Positions 8,769 to 17,349 of a stretch of DNA of 61,178 bases are shown here, piece by piece. Under the pieces are notes generated by a model, which saw only the letters and a program-made list of their open reading frames with translations, made no database searches and was not told where the DNA came from. Within the stretch, counting starts at the first letter, position 1. Every line of letters starts with the position of its first letter. This stretch comes from Mycobacteriales bacterium (GTDB lineage Bacteria > Actinomycetota > Actinomycetes > BP-191). The DNA is taken from assembly GCA_035714365.1 (NCBI GenBank), contig DASTMB010000080.1, positions 1 to 61,178 of the forward strand, written 5' to 3'. The translations under genes were made by a program, and so were the position numbers.

Positions 8769-10207
8769 CGCTCCTGGCCACGGTCGAGCGGGTGCGCGAG
8801 GCGGAACGCGCCTCCGGCCTGCCGGAGGGCGTGCTCATCGACCGCGCGTCGACCGCCGTCGCGCGCCGGGCGGCGGCGATGCTCGGCCGCGTCTACGGCG
8901 CCCGGCTGCTCGTCGTCGCCGGCCCCGGCCACAACGGCGCCGACGCCCTCTGGGCGGCCGCGAAGCTCGCCGACCGTGGCGCGAGCGCCGACATCGTGCT
9001 GCCCCTCGGCGAGCCGCGGGACGAGCACGGGACGGCGCCGTTGCGGCGGCTGCTGCGGGCACCGCGGACCGCGCGGCGGCAGGAGTGGCTGCGTCACTAC
9101 GACCTGATCCTCGACGGCGTGCTCGGCACCGGCGCGCGGCTGTGGGACGGCGAGCCGCCGGGGTGGACGGACGCGTTCGCGGGCGCGCCGGTGCTCGCGG
9201 TGGACGTGCCGTCGGGTGTCGACGCGACGACCGGGCAGGCGGCGCCGGGGGCGGTGCGGGCGGACGTGACGGTGACGTTCGGGGCGGCGAAGACCGGCCT
9301 CTACCTCGGTGCCGGCGCGGCGCACGCGGGCCTGGTCGAGGTCGCGCCGATCGGGCTCTCGCTGGCGGGGCCGGACGGCGTGGCGGTGCTGGTGGGGGAC
9401 CCGCCGACGATCGCGACGCTGACCGACGCGGGGCTCGCGTCGATCGCGCTGCGGCCGCCGGGGCACGAGGCGGACAAGTACCGGCGCGGCGTCGTCGGCG
9501 TCGTCGCCGGCAGCGAGGCGTACCCGGGCGCGGCGGCGCTCGCCTGCCGCGGGGCGCAGCGCGCCGGCTGCGGCTACGTCCGCCTGGTCGCGCCGCGCGC
9601 GGTCGCCGACGCGGTGCGGGCGGCGTACCCGGAGGTGGTCGCGACCGAGCGCGGCGGCGACCTGCCGAAGGCGGACGTGTGGGTCGTCGGGCCCGGCCTC
9701 GGCGACGACGCGGACGCGGTGCGCGCGGTGCTCGCCACCGGCCGGCCGGTCGTGGTCGACGCGGACGCGATCGCGCTCGTGGACCGGGCGGCGTTGCGGC
9801 CGGACGTGGTGCTGACGCCGCACACCGGCGAGTTCGAACGCCTCATCGGCGTCGCCCGCGCGGACGCCGAGCGGGACCGGCTCGGGGTGACGCGACGGGC
9901 CGCCGCCGAGCTCGGCTGCACGGTGCTGCTCAAGGGCACGACGACGGTCGTCGTGGGCGCCGACGGCGCCGCGTACGTGAACCCGACCGGCACGCCGTGG
10001 CTCGGCACGGCCGGCACGGGCGACGTGCTGAGCGGGGTGGTGGCGGCGTTCCTGACGCGGGTGCCGCCCGCGCTCGCGGCGGCGTCCGCCGCCTGGCTGC
10101 ACGGGCTGGCCGGGCGGCTCGCGGCGGGGTCGCCGGGCGCGGCCGTGACGGCGCTCGACGTGGCGGAGTCGTTGCCGGCGGCGGCGCGGATAGCGTTGGC
10201 CCCGTGA
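8765..10207 (+). CDS. nnr: Bifunctional NAD(P)H-hydrate epimerase/dehydratase
   Basis: A 480-residue fusion that repairs hydrated NAD(P)H. The N-terminal YjeF_N epimerase domain (about residues 1-205) shows VVAGPGHNGADALWAA and the Asp-containing LDGVLGTGA and VDVPSGVDATTG loops. The C-terminal ADP-dependent dehydratase (about 225-480) is a ribokinase-like fold with VVGPGLGDD, LTPHTGEF and the catalytic GTAGTGDVLSG loop. The GTG start overlaps the acpS stop by four bases, and the stop overlaps the alr start by four. A candidate promoter for alr lies inside its last codons. Confidence 0.93.
   Translation: MTLLATVERVREAERASGLPEGVLIDRASTAVARRAAAMLGRVYGARLLVVAGPGHNGADALWAAAKLADRGASADIVLPLGEPRDEHGTAPLRRLLRAPRTARRQEWLRHYDLILDGVLGTGARLWDGEPPGWTDAFAGAPVLAVDVPSGVDATTGQAAPGAVRADVTVTFGAAKTGLYLGAGAAHAGLVEVAPIGLSLAGPDGVAVLVGDPPTIATLTDAGLASIALRPPGHEADKYRRGVVGVVAGSEAYPGAAALACRGAQRAGCGYVRLVAPRAVADAVRAAYPEVVATERGGDLPKADVWVVGPGLGDDADAVRAVLATGRPVVVDADAIALVDRAALRPDVVLTPHTGEFERLIGVARADAERDRLGVTRRAAAELGCTVLLKGTTTVVVGADGAAYVNPTGTPWLGTAGTGDVLSGVVAAFLTRVPPALAAASAAWLHGLAGRLAAGSPGAAVTALDVAESLPAAARIALAP
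10191..10196 (+). promoter_or_regulatory. -10 element for leaderless alr transcript
   Basis: TAGCGT lies seven bases before the alr GTG, inside the end of nnr. It could give alr its own leaderless mRNA in addition to read-through from the upstream operon. Confidence 0.35.
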
Positions 10208-11292
10208 CGGTGCGCGCGGAGGCGGTGGTCGACCTCGACGCGGTCGCGCACAACGTCTCGGTGCTGAAGCGCGCGGCCGGCGGGGCCGAGGTGCTCGCCG
10301 CGGTGAAGGCGGACGCGTACGGCCACGGCGCCGCGGTGGTCGCGAAGACCGTCCTCGACGCGGGCGCGACCTGGCTCGGCGTGGTGCTGGTCGAGGAGGG
10401 CGTCGCGCTGCGCAACGCCGGCATCGACGCGCCCGTGCTCGTGATGATGGAGCCGCCGCCGGGGGCGGCCGCCGCGGCGAAGGCGTTCGACCTCGACCTC
10501 GGCGTCGGGTCGCTCGACCGGCTCGCCGAGGCGGTCACCTGCGGGACGCGCGTGCACCTCAAGGCCGACACCGGGCTGTCCCGCGGCGGCGCGCTCGACT
10601 TCCCCGCGCTCGCCGAGGCGGCCGCGAAGGCGGAGGCCGACGGCAACCTCGAGGTCGTCGGCGTGTGGAGCCACCTGGCCTGTGCCGACGCCGTCGGCCA
10701 CCCGGCCAACGCCGCGCAGGTCGCACGCTTCGAGGACGCGCTGCGGGTCGCCGCGGCGGCCGGGCTGCGGCCGCGGCTGCGGCACCTCGCCAACAGCGCC
10801 GCGACGCTGACCATGCCCGAGGCGCGGTACGACCTGGTCCGGCCCGGCATCGCCGTCTACGGGCTGTCGCCGGTGGCCGGTGAGACGTTCGGGCTGCGGC
10901 CGGCGATGACGCTGCGGGCGCGGGTCGCGATGACCAAGCGGGTGCCGGCCGGCACCGGGGTGTCGTACGGCCACCGGTACGTGACGCCGGCCGAGACGAC
11001 GTTGGCGCTGGTGCCGATCGGGTACGGCGACGGCGTGCCCCGCCACGCCACCAACACCGCCGACGTGTGGCTGCGCGGCGCGCGGCGGCGGATCAGCGGG
11101 ACCGTGTGCATGGACCAGTTCGTGGTCGACTGCGGCGACGACGCGGTGGAGGTGGGCGACGAGGTGGTGCTGTTCGGGCCGGGCGAGGCCGGCGAGCCGA
11201 CCGCGCAGGACTGGGCGGACGCGCTGGGCACGATCTCGTACGAGATCGTCACGCGCATCGCGCCGCGCGTGCCGCGGAAGTACGTGCCGTGA
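10204..11292 (+). CDS. alr: Alanine racemase
   Basis: A 362-residue PLP enzyme interconverting L- and D-alanine for peptidoglycan. The PLP lysine is Lys35 in VKADAYGHG and the second catalytic base is Tyr255 in GVSYGHRYV. The barrel strand segments LKADTGLSRGG, LANSAAT and RPGIAVYGL are as expected, and CMDQFVVD marks the C-terminal beta domain near the active site. The GTG overlaps the stop of nnr (GTGA), and the stop overlaps the start of the hydrolase gene in the same way. Confidence 0.96.
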   Translation: MTVRAEAVVDLDAVAHNVSVLKRAAGGAEVLAAVKADAYGHGAAVVAKTVLDAGATWLGVVLVEEGVALRNAGIDAPVLVMMEPPPGAAAAAKAFDLDLGVGSLDRLAEAVTCGTRVHLKADTGLSRGGALDFPALAEAAAKAEADGNLEVVGVWSHLACADAVGHPANAAQVARFEDALRVAAAAGLRPRLRHLANSAATLTMPEARYDLVRPGIAVYGLSPVAGETFGLRPAMTLRARVAMTKRVPAGTGVSYGHRYVTPAETTLALVPIGYGDGVPRHATNTADVWLRGARRRISGTVCMDQFVVDCGDDAVEVGDEVVLFGPGEAGEPTAQDWADALGTISYEIVTRIAPRVPRKYVP

Positions 11293-12341
11293 GGGGGCGT
11301 CGCGCGGGCGTCCTCGGCGGCGTCGCGGGCGCCGTCGCGGCGGGCGTCGCGGCCGGGGTCGCGCTGGAACGCCTCGCCGTCGGGCGCGACCGGCTGCGCC
11401 CCGACCCGGAGGCGCGGGAGCCGTACGGGAAGCTGCCGGGGCGGGCGTTCGAGGTGACGCTGCCGGACGGCGTGCGGCTGCACTGCGAGGAGACCGGCGG
11501 CGGGCCGCTGACGGTGGTGTTCGTGCACGGCTTCGCGCTCAACTCCGTCTCCTGGCACTACCAGCGGCGCGACCTCGCCGACGTCGCGCGGCTGGTGTTC
11601 TACGACCAGCGCTGCCACGGCCGGTCGTCGCGCGGGCACGACGAGGACTGCACGTTGCGGCAGCTCGGCCTCGACCTCGCGCACCTGCTGGACGAGGTGG
11701 CGCCGCGCGGCCCGGTCGTCCTCGCCGGCCACTCGATGGGCGGCATGACGATCATGGCGCTGGCGAAGGAGCGGCCCGAACTGTTCGGCCCGCGCGTCGT
11801 GGCGGTGGCGCTGCTCGCGACCTCCGCCGGCGGCGTCGCCGAGGCGCTGGTGCCGATCCCGCAACGCGCCGCCGACCTGCTGACCTCGCGGGTGCTGCCG
11901 CGCGTGCACCGCGTCGCGGGCGCGTCGGTGTTCGCGCGCGGGCGGCGAGCGGGCAGCGACCTGAACTTCCTGTTCACCCGGTCGTGGGGGTTCGGCGACA
12001 ACCCCAGCCCGGCGCAGGTCGAGCTGGTCGAGCGCATGGTGTCGTCCACGCCGCTCGACGTGCTGACGGCGTTCGTGCCGACGTTCGTCGAGCACGACCT
12101 CTACGGCGGGCTGCCCGCACTCGCGGACGTGCCGGTGCTCGTCGTCGGCGGCACCCGCGACAAGGTGACGAAGTTCGGGCACAGCGAGGAGATCGCGCGG
12201 CGGCTGCCGCACGCGCAGTTCGTCGCGCTCACCGGCGCGGGCCACCTGCTGATCGTGGAGCGGGCGCCGCTGGTCAACCTGCACCTGCGCGCGTTCCTCC
12301 GCCGCGCCGCCCGTGCCACGGCCGGGGCGAAGGGTGCCTGA
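11289..12341 (+). CDS. Membrane-anchored or exported alpha/beta-hydrolase
   Basis: A 350-residue protein with an N-terminal hydrophobic Gly/Ala/Val segment (residues about 5-28), then an alpha/beta-hydrolase fold. Visible are the oxyanion segment FVHGFALNS, YDQRCHGRS, the nucleophile elbow GHSMGG with Ser149, a GGTRDKVTKF Asp region and the late catalytic His in TGAGHLLIVE. The substrate is unknown. A hydrolase in this place between alr and the tsaE cluster is usual in actinobacteria, so it belongs to the core block. The GTG overlaps the alr stop by four bases. Confidence 0.8.
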   Translation: MRGRRAGVLGGVAGAVAAGVAAGVALERLAVGRDRLRPDPEAREPYGKLPGRAFEVTLPDGVRLHCEETGGGPLTVVFVHGFALNSVSWHYQRRDLADVARLVFYDQRCHGRSSRGHDEDCTLRQLGLDLAHLLDEVAPRGPVVLAGHSMGGMTIMALAKERPELFGPRVVAVALLATSAGGVAEALVPIPQRAADLLTSRVLPRVHRVAGASVFARGRRAGSDLNFLFTRSWGFGDNPSPAQVELVERMVSSTPLDVLTAFVPTFVEHDLYGGLPALADVPVLVVGGTRDKVTKFGHSEEIARRLPHAQFVALTGAGHLLIVERAPLVNLHLRAFLRRAARATAGAKGA

Positions 12342-12945
12342 CGGCGCCACGCTCGTCCGCGCCGCCGCCGACGCGGCGCCAGACTGGGCGGCGTTGCGGG
12401 CGGCCGCCTCCGGCTGCGTCGCCTGCCCGCTCGCGGCCGGCCGGACGCAGGTGGTGTTCGCCGACGGCGAGGCGCCGGCCGACGTGATGTTCGTCGGCGA
12501 GGCGCCGGGCTTCCACGAGGACCGGCAGGGCGTGCCGTTCGTCGGCGTCTCCGGGCAGCTCCTCACCCGGCTGCTGTCCGAGGTCGGGATCGAGCGCTCC
12601 CAGGTCGTCATCGCCAACGTCCTCAAGTGCCGGCCGCCCGCCAACCGCGACCCGCTGCCGCTGGAGGTCGACACCTGCAAGGGCTGGCTGCGTCGGCAGG
12701 TGCACCTGGTGGACCCGGCCGTCATCTGCACGCTCGGCAACTTCGCCACCCGCTGGGCGCTCGGCCCGTCGGTGTCGATCACGCGGGTGCGCGGGCAGCG
12801 GTTCACCGTCTCCGGCAAGACCGTGGTGCCGACGTTCCACCCGTCGGCGGCGCTGCGGTCCGGCCCGGAGGGCGCGCAGATGCGGGCGCTGCGTTCGGAC
12901 ATGGCGACGCTCGCGGAGGTGGTGCGTGCGCGTACCGGAGCCTGA
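12334..12945 (+). CDS. Family 4 uracil-DNA glycosylase (Fe-S)
   Basis: A 203-residue protein that removes uracil from DNA. Four Cys likely hold a 4Fe-4S cluster: Cys28 and Cys31 (GCVACPLA), Cys99 in VLKCRPPANRDP and Cys115 in VDTCKGWL. The catalytic loop GEAPGFHEDRQG and the C-terminal FHPSAAL motif are intact. I chose the GTG at 12334, which overlaps the hydrolase gene by eight bases; a GTG at 12313 is possible but has no ribosome site. It overlaps tsaE by 20 bases, so the operon runs on. Confidence 0.88.
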   Translation: MPDGATLVRAAADAAPDWAALRAAASGCVACPLAAGRTQVVFADGEAPADVMFVGEAPGFHEDRQGVPFVGVSGQLLTRLLSEVGIERSQVVIANVLKCRPPANRDPLPLEVDTCKGWLRRQVHLVDPAVICTLGNFATRWALGPSVSITRVRGQRFTVSGKTVVPTFHPSAALRSGPEGAQMRALRSDMATLAEVVRARTGA

Positions 12946-13363
12946 GGACATGCGCACGCTCGGCGCGTCGCTCGGCGCGGTCGCGCGGCCCGGCGACCTG
13001 ATCGTGCTGACCGGCCCGCTCGGCGCCGGCAAGACCGTGCTCGCCCAGGGCATCGCGCGCGGCCTCGGCGTGACCGAGCGCGTGACGTCGCCGACGTTCG
13101 TCATCGCGCACGTGCACCGCGACGGGCGGCTGCCGTTCGTGCACGTCGACGCGTACCGGCTCTCCTCCGTCGCCGAGGTGGACGACCTCGACCTGGACGC
13201 GTCGCTGGCCGAGTCGGTGACCGCTGTCGAGTGGGGGAGCGGGCTGGTCGAGGGGCTCGCCGACGCCTGGCTCGAGGTGCGCATCGACCGCCACGACGAC
13301 GACACGCGGACGGTGACGCTGGAGCCGCACGGCGGCGACTGGGCGGAGCGGCTGCCGGGGTGA
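12926..13363 (+). CDS. tsaE: tRNA t6A synthesis ATPase TsaE
   Basis: A 145-residue P-loop protein with Walker A GPLGAGKT (Lys36), the SPTFVIAHVH motif after it, a VDAYRL segment and VEWGSGL near the end, all family landmarks. TsaE works with TsaB and TsaD in adding the threonylcarbamoyl group to A37 of ANN-decoding tRNAs. All three genes are present in this window, split by the PH-domain and acyl-CoA ligase genes. The GTG start overlaps the glycosylase gene by 20 bases. The stop overlaps the next GTG. Confidence 0.93.
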   Translation: MRVPEPEDMRTLGASLGAVARPGDLIVLTGPLGAGKTVLAQGIARGLGVTERVTSPTFVIAHVHRDGRLPFVHVDAYRLSSVAEVDDLDLDASLAESVTAVEWGSGLVEGLADAWLEVRIDRHDDDTRTVTLEPHGGDWAERLPG

Positions 13364-13761
13364 GGCTGCGGTGGCTGGCCCGCGCGGAGTACGTCGGCGT
13401 CGGCGCGTGGCTCGGGCTGATGCCGTCGCTCGCCGCCGGCGGGCTGTTCGAGCCGGCCTGGCCGTACGTCGCCGTCCCCCTCGCCGGCCTCGGCGCCTGG
13501 CGCGGCGCCACGGTGCGGGTGCGCGAGACGCCGGAGGGGCTGGTCGTGCGCAACGTGCTGCGGACCTTCCGCGTCCCCTGGTCGGACATCGAGGACGTGC
13601 GGTGGGACGGGTCGTTCACGGTGCCGCGCGGGTTCGTGGCGCCCGGGCTGCGGGTGCCCTGGCGCGACCGCCCGATCTCCGTGCTGGCGCTCGCCTGCTG
13701 GGGCCGGCCGGCCCGGGCGGACGCCGCGACCGCGCGCGGCTGGCTCGGCCGCCGCCGCTGA
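13360..13761 (+). CDS. Small membrane PH-domain protein, paralogue 1
   Basis: A 133-residue protein with two short hydrophobic segments (about residues 15-50) followed by a bacterial PH-like domain. The core reads GLVVRNVLRTFRVPWSDIEDV, the pattern of the bPH family found in actinobacterial membrane proteins. Two more genes downstream (at 15338 and 15795) have the same layout and core motif, so this is one of three local paralogues. It starts on a GTG that overlaps the tsaE stop by four bases. Function unknown. Confidence 0.7.
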   Translation: MRLRWLARAEYVGVGAWLGLMPSLAAGGLFEPAWPYVAVPLAGLGAWRGATVRVRETPEGLVVRNVLRTFRVPWSDIEDVRWDGSFTVPRGFVAPGLRVPWRDRPISVLALACWGRPARADAATARGWLGRRR

Positions 13762-13822
13762 CCCCGCAAACCCGGCGCAAACGGACGCCCGGCCGGGGTG
13801 TGCGCGCCCCCGCGCGAGGAAG

Positions 13823-13828
13823 CACAAT
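13823..13828 (+). promoter_or_regulatory. -10 element for acyl-CoA ligase gene
   Basis: CACAAT lies seven bases before the ATG. An AGGA sits about 15 bases upstream of the start, too far to act as a ribosome site, which again suggests a leaderless mRNA. Confidence 0.35.
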
Positions 13829-13835
13829 CACCGCC

Positions 13836-15341
13836 ATGGCCAGCCTCTCGATCGCGTCGATCCTCGCCGAGTCCGCCGTCCGCCACGCCGGCCGCACCGC
13901 CGTCGTCATGGGCGAGCAACGGATCACCTACGACGCGCTCTGGGCGGACGCGCTGCGCTACGCCGCCGCCCTCCGCGACGAGCACGGCGTCGGCCCCGGC
14001 GACAAGGTCGGCGTGCTGGTCCCGAACGTCCCCGACTTCCCGCGCACCTACTACGCGGTCCTCGCGCTCGGCGCGGTCGTCGTGCCGGTGCACGCGCTGC
14101 TGCGCGCCGAGGAGATCGCGTACGTGCTCGGCGACTCCGGCGCGACGCTGCTCGTCTGCCACGAGGCGTTGCAGGGCGAGGGCGCGAAGGGCGCCGAGCT
14201 CGCCGACGTCCCGGTCGTCGCGCCGTCCGCGCTCGCGGGCGGCACCGCGACGCTGGACACGTACGTGCCGCGCGACCCCGCCGACGACGCGGTGATCCTC
14301 TACACGAGCGGCACCACCGGGAAGCCGAAGGGCGCCGTGCTGTCGCACCTCAACGTCGTCATGAACGTCACCATCTCGGCGTACGACGTCATCGGCCTGC
14401 GCGCGGACGACGTGATCCTCGGCTGCCTGCCGCTGTTCCACTCGTTCGGCCAGACCTGCGCGATGAACTCCGGCTTCCGCGCCGGCGCCGCGCTGGTGCT
14501 GATGCCGCGGTTCGAGGGGCCGGCCGCGATGGACGCGATCGAGGCGTACGGCGTCACCGTGTTCATGGGCGTGCCGACGATGTACATCGCGCTGCTCGAC
14601 ACGGCGCGCACCGACGAGCGCCGGCCGGCGCTGCGCATCGCCGTCTCCGGCGGCGCCAGCCTGCCGGTGGCGGTCATGGACCGGTGGCGGGAGACGTTCG
14701 GGTCGGAGATCTACGAGGGGTACGGCCTGTCCGAGACCAGCCCGGTCGCGACGTTCAACCACGAGTCGGTGGGCCGCAAGCCGGGCACCGTCGGCACGCC
14801 GATCTGGGGCGTCGACGTCGAGATCGCGAGAGCGGACGTCGAGGACCGGATCGAGCTCGTCGGCACCGGCGAGATCGGCGAGGTCGTCATCCGCGGGCAC
14901 AACGTGTTCACCGGCTACCTGAACAACGACGAGGCCACGCGCAACGCGATCGTCGACGGGTGGTTCCGCAGCGGCGACCTCGGCACGAAGGACGCCGACG
15001 GGTTCGTCGCGATCGTGGACCGGAAGAAGGACATGGTCCTCCGCGGCGGCTTCAACGTGTACCCGCGCGAGGTGGAGGAGGTCCTGCTGCGGCACCCCGC
15101 GGTGGGGCAGGTCGCGGTCATCGCGCTGCCGGACGAGACGCACGGCGAGGAGGTCTGCGCCGTGGTGGTCCGGTCGCCGGAGGGGGCCGACGTGACGGAG
15201 GGGGAGATCGTCGAATGGGCGAGGGGTCAGATGGCGGCGCACAAGTACCCGCGGGTCGTGCGCTTCGTGGACGCGTTCCCGCTGGGGCCGAGCGGCAAGG
15301 TGCTGAAGCGGGAGCTGGTCGCGCGCTTCGCGGAGGGGTGA
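13836..15341 (+). CDS. Long-chain fatty-acid--CoA ligase (acyl-CoA synthetase)
   Basis: A 501-residue ANL-superfamily adenylating enzyme, activating a carboxylic acid as acyl-AMP and then acyl-CoA. The AMP-binding P-loop is LYTSGTTGKPKGAV, the A5 motif is YEGYGLSETSP, the hinge is WFRSGDLG and the catalytic C-terminal lysine is in GPSGKVLKREL. The NVYPREVEEVL segment is typical of fatty-acyl-CoA ligases. Chain length and substrate cannot be told. It lies between PH paralogues 1 and 2; the stop overlaps the start of paralogue 2 by four bases. Confidence 0.9.
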   Translation: MASLSIASILAESAVRHAGRTAVVMGEQRITYDALWADALRYAAALRDEHGVGPGDKVGVLVPNVPDFPRTYYAVLALGAVVVPVHALLRAEEIAYVLGDSGATLLVCHEALQGEGAKGAELADVPVVAPSALAGGTATLDTYVPRDPADDAVILYTSGTTGKPKGAVLSHLNVVMNVTISAYDVIGLRADDVILGCLPLFHSFGQTCAMNSGFRAGAALVLMPRFEGPAAMDAIEAYGVTVFMGVPTMYIALLDTARTDERRPALRIAVSGGASLPVAVMDRWRETFGSEIYEGYGLSETSPVATFNHESVGRKPGTVGTPIWGVDVEIARADVEDRIELVGTGEIGEVVIRGHNVFTGYLNNDEATRNAIVDGWFRSGDLGTKDADGFVAIVDRKKDMVLRGGFNVYPREVEEVLLRHPAVGQVAVIALPDETHGEEVCAVVVRSPEGADVTEGEIVEWARGQMAAHKYPRVVRFVDAFPLGPSGKVLKRELVARFAEG

Positions 15342-15798
15342 CCGAGCGGTACTCCGACGCCGAGGCGCGGCTGCGCGCCACCTGGAAGGCCGCGGTGTTG
15401 TTCGCGGTCCCGGGCTTCCTGCTCGGCGCGCTGGTGACCGGCGAGCAGGTGGGCGGGCTGGTGCTCGCGCTCCCGTTCGCGGTCGTGGGGCTGGTGCGGG
15501 GCGCGCGGATCCGGGTCGACGCGGACGACCGCGGCCTGGTCGTGCGCAACGTGTTCCGCACGCACACCGTCGCCTGGCACGAGGTCACGGGCTTCGAGGC
15601 GCGGTCCTCGATGCTGGTGCGCAGCAAGTACCGGACCGCCGTCTGCCCCGTCGCCGTCACCCGCGGCGGCCGCGTCGTCCTGCTCGCCATGCCCCTGGAG
15701 TGGGGCGGGTGTTCCGCCGGCCGCGAGTGGACCAGGAGCACGTCGACGCGGTCGCCGCGTGGGAGCGGACGTACCTGCGGCCGGGGGTGGCGGCGTGA
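15338..15798 (+). pseudogene. PH-domain membrane protein, paralogue 2, frameshifted near its 3' end
   Basis: The GTG overlaps the ligase stop. The frame encodes two hydrophobic segments and the PH core GLVVRNVFRTHTVAWHEVTGF, reaching MPLEW near 15705. There the frame runs off into unrelated sequence. Two bases on, another frame continues with VFRRPRVDQEHVDAVAAWERTYLR, ending in a TGA at 15796-15798. This matches the tail of paralogue 3 (LFRPRVDPGYVRVVERWEHTYLRR). A single missing base in the G-rich run at about 15701-15709 would explain it. It may be a sequencing error or a genuine mutation; the intact downstream overlap with paralogue 3 favours a functional gene. Confidence 0.7.
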
Positions 15799-16274
15799 CG
15801 ACCGAGCGGTACACCGACACCTGGGCGCGGGTGACCGCCGCGCTGAACCTGGCTCTCCTGCTGGGCGTGACCGGCTTCCTCGCCGGGCAGCCGTTCGGCG
15901 CCGCCCGCCCGGTCGCGGTCCTCTGCGGCGTGGCCGGGCTGGTGCGGGGCGCGCGGATCGCGGTCGAGGCCGACGCCACCGGCCTCACCGTCACCAACGT
16001 CCTGCGCACCCGCACCGTGCGCTGGGCCGACATCGAGCGCTTCGACGTCCGCCCCGCCTACGTGCTCTACAGCCGGTACCGGTTCCCGCGCTGCCCGGTC
16101 GCCGTCACCCGCGGCCACGGCCGGCCGGTCCTGCTGGCGATGCCGGTGGTGTGGCAGGAGTGGCTGTTCCGGCCGCGCGTCGACCCGGGCTACGTCAGGG
16201 TCGTCGAGCGGTGGGAACACACCTACCTGCGCCGCCCGGCCGAGGGCGGAGCCGCGGGACGCCGGGTCGCGTAG
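15795..16274 (+). CDS. Small membrane PH-domain protein, paralogue 3
   Basis: A 159-residue protein with two N-terminal hydrophobic segments and a PH-like domain whose core is GLTVTNVLRTRTVRWADIERF. It is closest to paralogue 2, sharing the T-E-R-Y-(S/T)-D start, the GLVRGARI turn, CPVAVTRG and the tail ERWEHTYLRR. The GTG overlaps the stop of paralogue 2 (GTGA). It is the last gene before tsaB. No function is known to me. Confidence 0.7.
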   Translation: MTTERYTDTWARVTAALNLALLLGVTGFLAGQPFGAARPVAVLCGVAGLVRGARIAVEADATGLTVTNVLRTRTVRWADIERFDVRPAYVLYSRYRFPRCPVAVTRGHGRPVLLAMPVVWQEWLFRPRVDPGYVRVVERWEHTYLRRPAEGGAAGRRVA

Positions 16275-16324
16275 GACCGGTGCGGTACGCCCGGCGCGGT
16301 TCCGCGGCACCGCCGACCGCGTCG

Positions 16325-16330
16325 TAGGGT
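16325..16330 (+). promoter_or_regulatory. -10 element for leaderless tsaB
   Basis: TAGGGT is followed by six bases and the GTG of tsaB. No ribosome site is visible. It would start the tsaB-rimI-tsaD transcript at the start codon. Confidence 0.45.
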
Positions 16331-16336
16331 CGACCC

Positions 16337-16915
16337 GTGCTGCTGCTCGCGTTCGACACGTCGACGCCCGCCGTCACCGTCGCGGCGTCGACCGGCGAGG
16401 CGCGCACCGTCGTCGCGCGGAACCGCCACGGCGAGCTGCTCGCGCCGCTCGTCGCCGAGGTGCTCGCCGGTCGCCGCCCGGACGGGATCGTCGTCGGCCT
16501 CGGCCCCGGACCGTTCACCGGGCTGCGCGTCGGCATCGTGACGGCGAAGGCGATGGGCCACGCGCTCGGCGTGCCCGTGCACGGCGCCTGCTCGCTCGAC
16601 GCGCTGCTCGTCCCTGGCGGCGCGGTCGCGACCGACGCGCGGCGCCGCGAGGTGTACTGGCGGACGGCGGCGACGGAGCCGGCGGTCGGCCGCCCCGGCG
16701 ACGTCGCCGCGGCGCTGCGCGAGGCGGGCGTGTCGATGGTCGCGGGCGAGGGGCCGCGGCTGTACCCGGAGGCGTTCGCCGGCTTCGAGCTCCGCGACGA
16801 GTACCCCGACGCGCGGCGGCTGCTCGACGCGCCGCGCTCGGCCGACCTCACGCCGTTGTACCTGCGGCGCCCGGACGCGACGCCGCCCGGGCCGCGCAAG
16901 CGGGTGACGGCGTGA
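16337..16915 (+). CDS. tsaB: tRNA t6A synthesis protein TsaB
   Basis: A 192-residue member of the TsaB/TsaD fold, the non-catalytic partner that dimerises with TsaD. The start [15 protein letters not shown], the [11 protein letters not shown] loop and the shortened second lobe are typical. The GTG is followed by rimI and tsaD, each with a four-base overlap, giving the classic tsaB-rimI-tsaD operon. The length is slightly below the usual 210-230 residues. Confidence 0.92.
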   Translation: MLLLAFDTSTPAVTVAASTGEARTVVARNRHGELLAPLVAEVLAGRRPDGIVVGLGPGPFTGLRVGIVTAKAMGHALGVPVHGACSLDALLVPGGAVATDARRREVYWRTAATEPAVGRPGDVAAALREAGVSMVAGEGPRLYPEAFAGFELRDEYPDARRLLDAPRSADLTPLYLRRPDATPPGPRKRVTA

Positions 16916-17349
16916 CGGCGTTGCGGCCCATGCGGTGGTGGGACATCGAGCCGGTGGTGGCGCTGGAGGACGCGCTGTTCGACGACGCGTGGAACGCCGA
17001 GATGTTCTGGGACGAGCTCGCCCAAGGGGAGACGCGGACCTACGTCGTCGCGACCGACGGCGACGGCGTCGTCGGCTACGCCGGGCTCGCCGCCATGCCG
17101 GACGAGGCCTACGTGCAGACGATCGGCGTCGCGCCCTCGCACCAACGCCGCGGCATCGGGTCGGTGCTGCTGCGCGCGCTGCTCGACGACGCCCGCGACC
17201 GCGGCCTCGGCCGCGTCGGCCTCGAGGTCCGCGTCGACAACGCGCCCGCCATCGCGATGTACGAACGCTTCGGCTTCCGCGGCATCGCCGTGCGCAAGCG
17301 GTACTACCAGCCGTCGGGCACCGACGCGTTGGTGATGGTGACGGCATGA
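16912..17349 (+). CDS. rimI: Ribosomal protein S18 alanine N-acetyltransferase RimI-like
   Basis: A 145-residue GNAT enzyme. The acetyl-CoA-binding motif A is [18 protein letters not shown], followed by [19 protein letters not shown], as in RimI. RimI acetylates the N-terminal alanine of S18; in actinobacteria it may have a wider range of N-terminal targets. It sits between tsaB and tsaD with GTGA and ATGA overlaps, which supports the RimI assignment over a generic GNAT. Confidence 0.88.
   Translation: MTALRPMRWWDIEPVVALEDALFDDAWNAEMFWDELAQGETRTYVVATDGDGVVGYAGLAAMPDEAYVQTIGVAPSHQRRGIGSVLLRALLDDARDRGLGRVGLEVRVDNAPAIAMYERFGFRGIAVRKRYYQPSGTDALVMVTA

Noticed and set aside
8391-15341. Secondary-metabolite cluster suggested by AcpS, acyl-CoA ligase and SnoaL-like genes
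   Set aside because: AcpS belongs to the housekeeping glmS block, the ligase stands alone and the SnoaL-like gene is 40 kb away; no synthase genes are present.
13836-15341. Acyl-CoA ligase as non-ribosomal peptide adenylation domain
   Set aside because: It lacks a carrier domain and has the fatty-acyl-CoA ligase hinge and C-terminal motifs.
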